The position numbers and the translations under genes are program-made. From Pseudomonadota bacterium (GTDB taxonomy: Bacteria > Myxococcota_A > UBA796 > UBA9615): a stretch of 64,000 bases of DNA. The notes beneath the pieces were generated by a model, which was not told the origin of the DNA, made no database searches, and saw only the letters and a program-made list of their open reading frames with translations. Of the stretch, positions 26,259-34,333 are shown piece after piece. Where the stretch lies: the NCBI GenBank assembly GCA_024229515.1, contig JAAESI010000210.1, forward strand, positions 1 to 64,000. Reading direction: 5' to 3'. The first letter of the stretch is position 1. Every line of letters starts with the position of its first letter.

Positions 26259-27229
26259 TCTTCGGGGGCGTCGCCCGCCATCCGCGCGGCTTCCTTGGCG
26301 AGGGCGGGGAGCACGGCCTGCATCGCGTTGGCGACGGCGCTGGCGATCGAACTCTCGATGGTCTGGGCGAGGGCGCCGCCGGGCTTGGTGAGGCGCTCGA
26401 TCTCGGCGCGCACGATCTCCTCGACGGGCACCGCCTTGAGGTCGTCGGCGGAGTCGAGTTCGTCCTGGGCGGGGAGGAAGGCGTTCATAGAGGCGTCGCT
26501 GGGGCGGCCGATCTGGGACGACGAAGCGCTGGCCTCGTCCTCATCGTTGCCTGCCTCGGGGTCCTTGATGGGCTTGAAGTGCGCGGTCGTGCCGGAGTCG
26601 ACGGGGACCGACACCGGGTGCTCGGGGTCGAACTCCTCCAGCGCCATCTCGGGCAGGTCCTGGGTCGCGTCGGGGCCGAGCTCCTCGTCGTCCAGCGGCT
26701 TGATCGCGGCGCTCACGACGCTCTCGGCCCAGCTGCCGCCGTCGTCGATGAGGACCTCCGCCTCGCTGGCCGGGAACACGCCCGTCATCGGGTCGATGAT
26801 CGAGGCCGCGGCGCGGGGGTAGTTCCAGGAGTCGTCGGTGCCGTCGACCCCGAGGAAGAAGGACTTGCCCACGAGCGCCTCGAGCCGCGCGCTGAGGACG
26901 GCGCCGCGGACAGGGCGGGTGATGGTGGCGTCGGCCCCGGCTTCAGTGCAGCGGCGGGCGGCGACGCTGTCGCCGTGGCCGTACACGAGCATCACCTTGG
27001 TATCGGGGCGCTCTTCCTTGATCTGGCGGCAGAGCTCGTAGCCGTCCGTGCCCGGCAGCGCCGTGGCGGCGATCACGAGGTCCAGCCCGAACTCCTTGAT
27101 GTCAGCGCGCGCGCGCGTGGCGTCGCCGGTGGAAAGCACCGATCCTCCCAGCACCTGGATCGCGCCACGAATCTGCCCGGTCAAGCCGGGGTCATGACTG
27201 ACGATCAGCGTGCGTTCCCGAGTCCCCAT
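26255..27229 (-). CDS. pseudo-receiver domain protein
   Basis: 324 residues. Residues 1-120 fold-match a response-regulator receiver (TLIVSHD, LPGTDGYELC, GADATITRPV), but the residues needed for phosphotransfer are changed: the acidic pair is Ser11-His12, the phosphoacceptor Asp is Ala55 and the conserved Lys is Arg105. Residues 130-270 are acidic and disordered; 275-324 form an amphipathic helical end. No DNA-binding domain. It is the first gene of a run with nadC, birA and coaX. It may act as a phosphorylation-independent protein-binding module. Confidence 0.75.
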   Translation of the reverse strand: MGTRERTLIVSHDPGLTGQIRGAIQVLGGSVLSTGDATRARADIKEFGLDLVIAATALPGTDGYELCRQIKEERPDTKVMLVYGHGDSVAARRCTEAGADATITRPVRGAVLSARLEALVGKSFFLGVDGTDDSWNYPRAAASIIDPMTGVFPASEAEVLIDDGGSWAESVVSAAIKPLDDEELGPDATQDLPEMALEEFDPEHPVSVPVDSGTTAHFKPIKDPEAGNDEDEASASSSQIGRPSDASMNAFLPAQDELDSADDLKAVPVEEIVRAEIERLTKPGGALAQTIESSIASAVANAMQAVLPALAKEAARMAGDAPEE

Positions 27230-27284
27230 GCCTGTTGTCTCCCCTCACTGAAGTCCGTCGGTGAGAGTAGCAGGATCCCCCGGG

Positions 27285-27314
27285 TGGACCTGCACGGGGC
27301 CGATACCGCACAAT
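27285..27314 (+). promoter_or_regulatory. candidate promoter of gshA
   Basis: TGGACC (27285-27290), 18-bp spacer, CACAAT (27309-27314). The hexamer ends 7 nt before the ATG, so transcription would begin at or near the start codon. There is no Shine-Dalgarno sequence. Confidence 0.4.
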
Positions 27315-27321
27315 CACGCCG

Positions 27322-28716
27322 ATGCCCTCCCCCATCAGCCGAAGACACCTGGTCGAGTGGTTCGAAGCCGCCTGCGTGCCCCGGGAGCAGTTCCAGGTCG
27401 GCGTGGAGTGGGAGAAGGAGGCGGTGCGCCGCGACGGCCGCCGGGTCGGATTCGACGACGCCGATGGCATCGAGTCGATCCTGGTGCGCCTCGCGGACCG
27501 ATTCGGGTGGACGCCCGTGCACGAAGGCGGCCGCGTCATCGCGTTGAGTCGAGAAGGGGACAACATCACCCTCGAGCCGGGCGGGCAGATCGAGATCTCC
27601 ACGGCGCCCCACCAGCGCCTGGCAGGGATCGAGCGAGCGCTGCGTCGACACCTTGCCGAGCTTCAGGCGGTGACCCGGGGCACGGACGTTTTGTTCGGCG
27701 CCAGCGGCTTCACCCCCGTGGCGTCGGTGACCGAGATCCCCTTCGTGCCGAAGGCTCGCTACGGCGTCATGCGCGACTACCTCGCCGTGCGGGGTGCGCT
27801 GGGCCACTCGATGATGAAGGGCACCAGCTCCGTGCAGGTGACCCTGGACTACGAGTCGGAGGCGGACTGCGCGCGCAAGTTCGCCATCGCGATGGCGCTG
27901 TCTCCGGTGGTCACGGCGCTGGCGGCCTGCTCGCCGTTCGTGGAGGGCCGACGGTCGGGGTACGCGTCGTGGCGGTCCCGGTGCTGGCAGCAGACCGATC
28001 CCGATCGCACGGGGCTGCTGGGCGATCTGCTCGCGCGTGACTTCACGTTCACGGGCTGGGTCGACTGGCTGATGGACGTGCCGATGATGTTCCTGCACAT
28101 CCGCGGTCGGTACATCTCGGCCCAGGGGCGCACGTTCGGCGACTGGATTCGCGATGGGATCAGCGGCACCCGCCCCTCGGTCGAGGACTGGGAGCTGCAC
28201 CTGACGTCGGTCTTCCCGGAGGTTCGGGTCAAGAACTTCATCGAGATCCGGGGGGCCGACAACAGTCCCCTCCCCCACGCGCTCGGGTTGGTGGCGCTGT
28301 GGAAGGGGCTGCTGTACGACCCCGAGGCGCTGGGCCAGGCCGAGGAGGTCGCCGCGCTGCTGCCGTTGAGCGACCGCGAGGCTCTGTGGGAGGTGGCGGC
28401 GCGTGATGCCCTCGCGGGCCGGCACCGCGGGCGAAGCTTGCGCGCGTGGGCCGGGCTTCTGCTGGAGATCGCCTCGGGCGGGCTGCAGCGGCAGGCGCCG
28501 GACGGGCCCGCTGAGGTCGCGTACCTCGCGCCGCTGGTCGAGCTCGCCAAGACCGGGGAGTCGCGGGCGGAACAGGTTTCACGGCTGATCGAAGAGCCCG
28601 CGGACCCGAGGGCGCTCGTGGCGGCGCTCGCCTACCCGGCCGTGGTTCGGATTCCGCCGGTGGCGCCGTCCGCGGGGCTGTGGTCGGCCTCCGAGCTGAG
28701 GGACGCTTCGCGCTAG
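27322..28716 (+). CDS. gshA: glutamate-cysteine ligase (plant/alphaproteobacterial type)
   Basis: First step of glutathione synthesis. 464 residues with the segments GVEWEKEAV, LEPGGQIEIST, GTSSVQVTLDYESEAD and ACSPFVEGRRSGY, which match the type III (plant-like) glutamate-cysteine ligases rather than E. coli GshA. Length fits that type. No gshB is in the window. It lies alone on the plus strand, divergent from the pseudo-receiver gene, and overlaps rlmB tail to tail by 4 bp. Confidence 0.9.
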   Translation: MPSPISRRHLVEWFEAACVPREQFQVGVEWEKEAVRRDGRRVGFDDADGIESILVRLADRFGWTPVHEGGRVIALSREGDNITLEPGGQIEISTAPHQRLAGIERALRRHLAELQAVTRGTDVLFGASGFTPVASVTEIPFVPKARYGVMRDYLAVRGALGHSMMKGTSSVQVTLDYESEADCARKFAIAMALSPVVTALAACSPFVEGRRSGYASWRSRCWQQTDPDRTGLLGDLLARDFTFTGWVDWLMDVPMMFLHIRGRYISAQGRTFGDWIRDGISGTRPSVEDWELHLTSVFPEVRVKNFIEIRGADNSPLPHALGLVALWKGLLYDPEALGQAEEVAALLPLSDREALWEVAARDALAGRHRGRSLRAWAGLLLEIASGGLQRQAPDGPAEVAYLAPLVELAKTGESRAEQVSRLIEEPADPRALVAALAYPAVVRIPPVAPSAGLWSASELRDASR

Positions 28717-29474
28717 CCGACGACTTCCAACTGGCGCACCCGCTCGAACAGCAGCAACCCAGCGGCCACGCTCACGTTCAGTGAGGTCACGACGGTGTCC
28801 GGCTTGAGCGAGATCGACGCGACCTGGTCGCAGCGGCTGCGGACCTTCGGGCCGAGCCCCCGGTCCTCGCCGCCCATGACGATGGCGATCCGCCCCGTGA
28901 GGTCGGCCTCGTGCCAGGCGACGTCGCCGTTGGCCTCCGCCCCGACGATCTTCACGGCGTACCGCTTCAGGGTCGCGAGCGCCGAGTTCAGCCCCTCCCG
29001 CACGACTGGCACCTCTTCGGCGCCGCCCATCGCCACCCGCTGCACCACGGAGCCGACCGGGGCGCCACGCCGCGTGGGCACGACCACCGCGTCGACACCC
29101 GAGGCAGCCGCCGATCGAAGGACGGCGCCCAGGTTGTGCTCGTACTGGACCTCGTCCAGCAACACGATGAACGGGTCCCGGCCGGTCGCGTCGACCGCGT
29201 CCAGGATCTCCTTGAGGGTGTGCTTGGGGAGCGGCTCGGCGAACGCGATGACGCCGTTGTGCACGCCCGTCTCGCTGAGCTCCTTGAGCCGGCCTCGAGG
29301 CACAAACTCGAACGACGCCTTCTGCTCGGAGCAGAGCTTGCGGATGGTGCGGAGCTTGTCGTCCGGCTTGGCCCGGTCGTCGACGAGGACGCGCTTGACG
29401 CGCTTGCTCGCGGTCAGCGCCGCCAGCACCACGTTGCGGCCCTCGAGTTGGTCCTCGCCGCCGCCCTTGGCCAC
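28713..29474 (-). CDS. rlmB: SpoU-family rRNA 2'-O-methyltransferase (RlmB-like)
   Basis: 253 residues: an N-terminal substrate-binding domain (LEGRNVVLAAL start, GVHNGVIAF hinge) and a SpoU methyltransferase domain with the three motifs DEVQYEHNLGAVLRSA, IVMGGEDRGLG and SLNVSVAAGLLLFE. These define the trefoil-knot SAM site. The domain order fits RlmB, which methylates G2251 of 23S rRNA, though a TrmH-type tRNA target cannot be excluded. GTG start, 8 bp after the PIN-PhoH gene. Confidence 0.88.
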   Translation of the reverse strand: MAKGGGEDQLEGRNVVLAALTASKRVKRVLVDDRAKPDDKLRTIRKLCSEQKASFEFVPRGRLKELSETGVHNGVIAFAEPLPKHTLKEILDAVDATGRDPFIVLLDEVQYEHNLGAVLRSAAASGVDAVVVPTRRGAPVGSVVQRVAMGGAEEVPVVREGLNSALATLKRYAVKIVGAEANGDVAWHEADLTGRIAIVMGGEDRGLGPKVRSRCDQVASISLKPDTVVTSLNVSVAAGLLLFERVRQLEVVG

Positions 29475-29482
29475 ATCCGATC

Positions 29483-30883
29483 CTAGAGCAGGTTCGCGGC
29501 GAGCTCGGCCAGGTCGCTGCGCTCACCCTTGTTCAGGGTGATGTGACCCGCCAGACCCTCTTCCTTCAGCTTCTCGACCACGAACACGAGGCCGTTGCTG
29601 GTGGCATCCACGTACGGATTGTCGATCTGGTAGGGGTCGCCCGTGAGCACGACCTTGGTGCCCTCACCGGCCCGCGTGATGATCGTCTTGATCTCGTGCG
29701 GGGTGAGGTTCTGGGCCTCGTCGATGATGAGGTACTGGTGCGGGATGGAGCGGCCGCGGATGTAGGTCAGCGGCTCGATCTCGAGCAGCCCTTGGTCGAT
29801 CAGCTCCTGGTAGCCCCGGCTCTTGCCGCCGCGCCCCGAGCTGCGCGTATCGAGGATGAACTCCACGTTGTCGTAGACCGGCTTCATCCAGGGGTTGAGC
29901 TTCTCTTCGATGTCGCCCGGCAGGTAGCCGATGTCCTTGCCCATCGGGAAGATCGGGCGGCTCACCAGCAGGCGGTGGTAGGCCCGCTCGTCGGCGCTCT
30001 TGTGCAGGCCGACGGCGATCGCCAGCAGCGTCTTGCCGGTGCCCGCCTTGCCCACGAGGGTGACCAGCTTGAGGTTGTCGTCCAGCAGCAGGTCCAGCGC
30101 GAAGCACTGCTCCTTGTTGCGGGGGTAGATGCCCCAGACGCCTTCCTTGATGCGGGTGACCAGTTGCAGCTGGCCCCCTTCGGAGCTCACGCGCGCCAGC
30201 GCCGTCTGGTTGGGGCGGTCGGCGTTGCGCAGCACCACGCACTCGTTGGGGTACAGCTCCTCGGTGTCGTAGTCGGCCACGGAGCTGCGGTACAGCGCGT
30301 CCACGACCTCCGGGTCCACCGTGATCTCACGCTGGCCGGTCCACAGCTCGTCCAGCTGGACCTTGCCGTGCTCGTAGTCCTCCGAACGCGTGCCCAAGGC
30401 GTTGGCCTTGATGCGCATGTTCGTGTCCTTCGTGACGAGGATCACCTTGCCCGGACGCGACTCCCTCGCGTTCAGGCCGTGAGCCACCGCGAGGATCAAG
30501 TTGTCGTTGCGGTGCTTCGGATCGGCCCACTTCCAGGCGATCTCCGTCTCCGCGAGGTCGACCCGGAAGGTGCCTCCGTCCGGCAGCGGGATCCCGTCGG
30601 ACAGGCTCGCACCGGTCTCGATCCGGAGCTTGTCGACGTACCGACCGAACTGGCGGGCGTTGCGGCCCGTCTCGGTCAGGTCCTTCTTGAAGCGATCGAT
30701 CTCCTCCACGACGGTGATGGGAAGCACCACGTCATGCTCTTCAAACTTGAAGATCGCGCTGGGGTCGTACAACAAGACGTTCGTATCGAGGACGTACGTC
30801 TTGCGTTCTTCGGAGGGAGCTCGCTCGATCAAGGACTGGCCCTGCGGCAAGGGGGAAGGAGACTCAAAGGGGCTGTGATACAC
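29483..30883 (-). CDS. PIN-PhoH ATPase (YlaK type)
   Basis: 466 residues. An N-terminal PIN nuclease-fold domain (about 28-165) keeps acidic residues in VLDTNVLLYD, VVEEIDRFK and TKDTNMR. The C-terminal PhoH ATPase has GKAGTGKT (278-285) and a LIIDEAQN Walker B. The family is thought to couple RNA unwinding with RNA cleavage. GTG start at 30883. This is the second PhoH-type ATPase in the window, with a domain layout different from 16211-17335. Confidence 0.9.
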   Translation of the reverse strand: MYHSPFESPSPLPQGQSLIERAPSEERKTYVLDTNVLLYDPSAIFKFEEHDVVLPITVVEEIDRFKKDLTETGRNARQFGRYVDKLRIETGASLSDGIPLPDGGTFRVDLAETEIAWKWADPKHRNDNLILAVAHGLNARESRPGKVILVTKDTNMRIKANALGTRSEDYEHGKVQLDELWTGQREITVDPEVVDALYRSSVADYDTEELYPNECVVLRNADRPNQTALARVSSEGGQLQLVTRIKEGVWGIYPRNKEQCFALDLLLDDNLKLVTLVGKAGTGKTLLAIAVGLHKSADERAYHRLLVSRPIFPMGKDIGYLPGDIEEKLNPWMKPVYDNVEFILDTRSSGRGGKSRGYQELIDQGLLEIEPLTYIRGRSIPHQYLIIDEAQNLTPHEIKTIITRAGEGTKVVLTGDPYQIDNPYVDATSNGLVFVVEKLKEEGLAGHITLNKGERSDLAELAANLL

Positions 30884-30916
30884 GCGGCAGAACTCGGGTT
30901 CGTCGGGCCGGGAGGG

Positions 30917-30944
30917 ACTGTATCCAAGTCCGTCTCAGTATCAA
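30917..30944 (-). promoter_or_regulatory. candidate promoter for the PIN-PhoH gene
   Basis: TTGATA (30939-30944), 16-bp spacer, TACAGT (30917-30922) on the minus strand, 33 nt before the GTG start. The -35 box overlaps the hairpin at 30942-30955. Confidence 0.35.
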
Positions 30945-30974
30945 GCAAAAGCTTGCGTCCGGCAAACAACGGAC
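30942..30974 (-). terminator. two small hairpins after the HU/IHF gene
   Basis: Downstream of the HU/IHF stop come two short stems: 30957-30961 with 30970-30974, and 30942-30946 with 30951-30955 around a 4-nt loop. There is no clear T-run, so termination is only a guess. Confidence 0.3.
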
Positions 30975-30985
30975 CCACGGGACAC

Positions 30986-31279
30986 TCAGTCTTCGTCACC
31001 GCCGTTTTGGATGCGCTCGCGCAATTGGCGGCCGACCTTGAACACCGGAAGGACCTTGCTGTCGACCGGGATCGGCGCCCCGGTCTTGGGGTTTCGGCCC
31101 GTGTACGACTCGTAGTGCTTGGTCTTGAAGGAGCCGAAGCCACGGATCTCGATCCGGTCTCCACGGACCAGGGCTTCTTCCATGGACGTGAAGATCGTGT
31201 TGACGAGCTGCTCCGCCTTCTTGCGGGTCAGCCCTCCGTTTGCGGCCACCGCTTCAATCAGCTGTGACTTGGTCAACAT
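30986..31279 (-). CDS. HU/IHF-family DNA-binding protein (IHF-beta-like)
   Basis: 97 residues, MLTKSQLIEAVA start, the dimer core TRKKAEQLVNTIF, and the DNA-binding arm IEIRGFGSFKTKHYESYTGRNPKTG split over residues 44-68. GFGSF and GRNPKTG are family hallmarks; the ESYTGRNP arm and the FKVGRQLRERI end are closer to IHF-beta than to HU. Shine-Dalgarno GGAGG lies just before the ATG. It bends DNA and has its own promoter in the 61-bp gap after recJ. Confidence 0.93.
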   Translation of the reverse strand: MLTKSQLIEAVAANGGLTRKKAEQLVNTIFTSMEEALVRGDRIEIRGFGSFKTKHYESYTGRNPKTGAPIPVDSKVLPVFKVGRQLRERIQNGGDED

Positions 31280-31300
31280 CCCTCCTCAAATCGAGCCTGC

Positions 31301-31330
31301 TTTCTACCATCGGGCTCAAATGAGGGTCAA
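31301..31330 (-). promoter_or_regulatory. promoter of the HU/IHF gene
   Basis: TTGACC (31325-31330), 18-bp spacer, TAGAAA (31301-31306) on the minus strand, about 22 nt before the ATG and followed by GGAGG. Good match to a sigma-70-type promoter. Confidence 0.55.
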
Positions 31331-31340
31331 GTTAACTGCC

Positions 31341-33107
31341 TTACATTGCAGGAGTTTTGACGTCCTTCAACCTCAGCTCGAGGTTGGACAGGCCCTGCCA
31401 CCAGTTCACCTGAAGGTGGAACGCTGCGTCGATGGGTCCGTCGAACGCCTCCGGGGCCAGCCCCAGGCCAAACCCGACCGCCTTGTAGCGAGGGCCGTTC
31501 CCCTGCCGCAGCGTCATTCGGATCCCGCCCTTGCTCAGCGCCTTGACGTCGGTGGCGATGAGGCCCCGGGCGACGAACAGGGGCTGCGGGTTGCCCAGGC
31601 CGAACGGCGCGAGGCCGTCGATCGCCTCCAGCAGCGACCAGTCGGCGTCGTCCAGGTCGAGTTCGGCGTCGATCTTGAGCCGCGGCGTCCACAGATCGTC
31701 GGCCTCGTCGGCGAACGCGTCGTGCACGAACGCCTCCCGCAGCGCCTCGAGGTTCTCCTGCTTCAGGGTCATGCCCGCGGCCGCTCGGTGCCCGCCGAAG
31801 CGCATGAGGAGGTGCTCGTTGCGCTTCAGGGCCGTGAACAGGTCCACCCCGCTGATGCCCCGGCCGGAGCCGGTGGCGGTGCCGTCGTCCTTGCAGGCGA
31901 GCACGATGGCGGGCTTGTGGAGGTGGTGCATCAGCCGGCTGGCGACGATGCCGACCACGCCGGGGTGCCAGTCGTCGCTCCACACGACGACCCCCTTGCG
32001 GGTCTCCAGCAGCGGGTCGCCGGCGATCTGCTGCAGTGCCTCGGCGTGGATGCGCCGCTCGGTCTCCTGGCGCCGACGGTTGTAGGCGTCCAGCTCCACG
32101 GCGATCTTCTTCGCCCCCGGCTCGGACTCGGCGAGCATCAGCTGCACGGCCGAGGCGGCCTCGGCGAGGCGTCCGGCGGCGTTGATGCGGGGCCCGAGGC
32201 GGAACCCCAGGTGCGACGCCTCTAGCGGCTCGTCCGGTTTGATCCCGCTCACGTCGATCAGCGCCGCGAGGCCGGGCCGCTTCCGGGAGCCCAGGACCTT
32301 GAGCCCCGTCTGGACGAGCAGCCGGTTGATCCCGCGCAGCGGCGCCAGGTCCGCCACGGTGCCGAGGGCGACGATGTCGAGGTAGTCGCGCAGGTCCGGC
32401 TCGGGCGCCTCCGCGAAGTCCCCGTCGGCGCGCATGCGGGCGCGCAGGGCGATGGCCAGCATGAAGGAGACGCCGACCGCGGCGAGTTCCCCGTAGGGAC
32501 CGTCGGCGCCGTCGATCTTGGGGTTCACGATCGCGCAGGCGGCCGGCAGCTCAGGAGGCAGCGTGTGGTGGTCGCAGACGATGGTGTCGATGCCCCGGGC
32601 GTTCCCCGCGTCGATCGCCGCGTGGGCGCTGACGCCGGTGTCGCAGGTGACCAGCACCTTGACCCCTTCGTCGGCCAGCCGTTCGACGGTGTGCAGCGCC
32701 ACGCCGTAGCCGTCCCGCACGCGGTGGGGGGCGTACCAGGTGACGTTGGCGCCGAGGCGTCGCAGCAGGTGCACGAGCATCGCTACGGACGTGCAGCCGT
32801 CGACGTCGTAGTCGCCGTGGATGCAGATCCGCTCCTGGGTGCGGATCGCCGTGAGCAGGCGATCGACCGCGTCGTCCATGCCGTGCATCACGCGCGGATC
32901 GGGCAGGTCGCGCAGGCTCCCCTTCAGCCAGAGCCGGCCGACGTCGGCCTCGTGCACGCCGCGGTTGCGGAGCAGTTGGGCGATCAGGGGGGGGACGTCG
33001 AGGGCGTCTGCGAGCGGGCCCGGGTCGCCGGAGTCACGGACCTTCCACGAGCGCTGGGCGCGGGGGAGATCCGGAAGGGGGATCTCGACCGATTCCCCCG
33101 GACGCAT
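31341..33107 (-). CDS. recJ: single-stranded-DNA exonuclease RecJ
   Basis: 5'-3' exonuclease acting in recombination and mismatch repair. 588 residues of the DHH superfamily: DYDVDG (99-104), CDTG, CDHHTLP and the downstream GGHRAAAGMT of the DHHA1 domain, then an OB-type C-terminal domain. Length and motif order are normal. ATG start 12 bp after secF. Confidence 0.95.
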   Translation of the reverse strand: MRPGESVEIPLPDLPRAQRSWKVRDSGDPGPLADALDVPPLIAQLLRNRGVHEADVGRLWLKGSLRDLPDPRVMHGMDDAVDRLLTAIRTQERICIHGDYDVDGCTSVAMLVHLLRRLGANVTWYAPHRVRDGYGVALHTVERLADEGVKVLVTCDTGVSAHAAIDAGNARGIDTIVCDHHTLPPELPAACAIVNPKIDGADGPYGELAAVGVSFMLAIALRARMRADGDFAEAPEPDLRDYLDIVALGTVADLAPLRGINRLLVQTGLKVLGSRKRPGLAALIDVSGIKPDEPLEASHLGFRLGPRINAAGRLAEAASAVQLMLAESEPGAKKIAVELDAYNRRRQETERRIHAEALQQIAGDPLLETRKGVVVWSDDWHPGVVGIVASRLMHHLHKPAIVLACKDDGTATGSGRGISGVDLFTALKRNEHLLMRFGGHRAAAGMTLKQENLEALREAFVHDAFADEADDLWTPRLKIDAELDLDDADWSLLEAIDGLAPFGLGNPQPLFVARGLIATDVKALSKGGIRMTLRQGNGPRYKAVGFGLGLAPEAFDGPIDAAFHLQVNWWQGLSNLELRLKDVKTPAM

Positions 33108-33119
33108 CGTGGGCCGGGC

Positions 33120-34331
33120 CTAGAGCCGCGCGCCGTGGTTGGCGCCGCGCTGCAAGGGCGCGGAGTCCTCGCGGATGTCCACCGGGAGCCACTTCTGGAG
33201 GGCGACGATGATTGGCGAAGCGACGTAGATCGACGAGTACGTTCCGACCAGCACGCCGACCACCAGAGCGATCGCGAAGTCTTGGATGATCGGGCTGCCG
33301 AAGATGATCAGGGAAGTCACCGCGAGCAGGGTCGTCACCGACGTCAGCAGGGTGCGGCTGAGCGTCTCGTTGAGCGAGATGTTGATCACCTCGATCAGAT
33401 CCCGGCGCGGGAACCGACGGAGGTTCTCCCGGATTCGGTCGTACACCACGATTGTGTCGTTCAACGAATAACCGACGATGGTGAGCAGCGCGCCGATCGT
33501 GGGCAGGCTGAACTCACGCCCGAAGATGCAGAACACGCCGATGGTGATGGCGACGTCGTGGGTCAACGCGACCACCGCGCCCGGCGCGAAGCTCAGGTCG
33601 AAGCGGAAGGCGATGTAGACGAGGATCAGAGCCAGCGAGAAGAAGATCGCCAGCAGGCCCTTGCGACGCAGCTCCGCGCCGACCGTGGGGCCGACCATCT
33701 CCACCCGCTGGACGGAGAAGTTGGGCTTGCCGTCGGCGCCCGTGCCGAGCGCGCCGGCCAGCTCCTCCTTCACCCGATCGGTGAGGCCGGGGTAGCTGAT
33801 CTCCCACGCGTTGTGCTCGACCTTGGACTCCTCGACGGTGACGCCGGCTTCGAGCGCGTCGAGCTTGCTGCTCAGCTCCGCCGCGGTCATCGGCTTGGTC
33901 GCCGTCGCCCGCATGCTTACGCTCTGGCCGCGCTCCCACTCGAACCGCTTCCAGGACTCCTCGCCGTAGTCGGCCGTGAGCTGGGCCGCGGCCGCGTCGA
34001 AGAACTCGTCGGCGCCGAAGTTGACGGTCTCGACGCGGAGCAGGAACTCCCGGCCGGTCGATCCGAACGACTGCACGTTGTCGTCCTCCATCCCGATGGC
34101 GCCGAGGCCGCCGCGGATGTCCTGGACCGTGACGCCTTCGGCGACCTGGACCTGGATGAGGGTTCCGCCCGCGAAGTCGACGCCGTACTTGGGCGCGAAC
34201 GGCAGGTCGGGAGACATCGTGCCCGCCACCGCGATGAGCGCGGAGATGGAGACGAGAATGACGGACACCACGGCGAGCGGCTTGCGCTTGCCGAGGAAGT
34301 CGAGGTTGAGACCAGGCTTGACGATCTGCAT
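33120..34331 (-). CDS. secF: protein translocase subunit SecF
   Basis: Inner membrane RND-type subunit that uses the proton gradient to drive late protein export. 403 residues: first helix about 17-37, GVDFAGGT motif (50-57), a periplasmic domain with a long insert, then five helices with GYSLNDTIVVYDRIREN. It is about 80-100 residues longer than typical SecF because of the enlarged periplasmic part (about 60-225). Two bases after secD. Confidence 0.95.
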   Translation of the reverse strand: MQIVKPGLNLDFLGKRKPLAVVSVILVSISALIAVAGTMSPDLPFAPKYGVDFAGGTLIQVQVAEGVTVQDIRGGLGAIGMEDDNVQSFGSTGREFLLRVETVNFGADEFFDAAAAQLTADYGEESWKRFEWERGQSVSMRATATKPMTAAELSSKLDALEAGVTVEESKVEHNAWEISYPGLTDRVKEELAGALGTGADGKPNFSVQRVEMVGPTVGAELRRKGLLAIFFSLALILVYIAFRFDLSFAPGAVVALTHDVAITIGVFCIFGREFSLPTIGALLTIVGYSLNDTIVVYDRIRENLRRFPRRDLIEVINISLNETLSRTLLTSVTTLLAVTSLIIFGSPIIQDFAIALVVGVLVGTYSSIYVASPIIVALQKWLPVDIREDSAPLQRGANHGARL

Positions 34332-34333
34332 GA

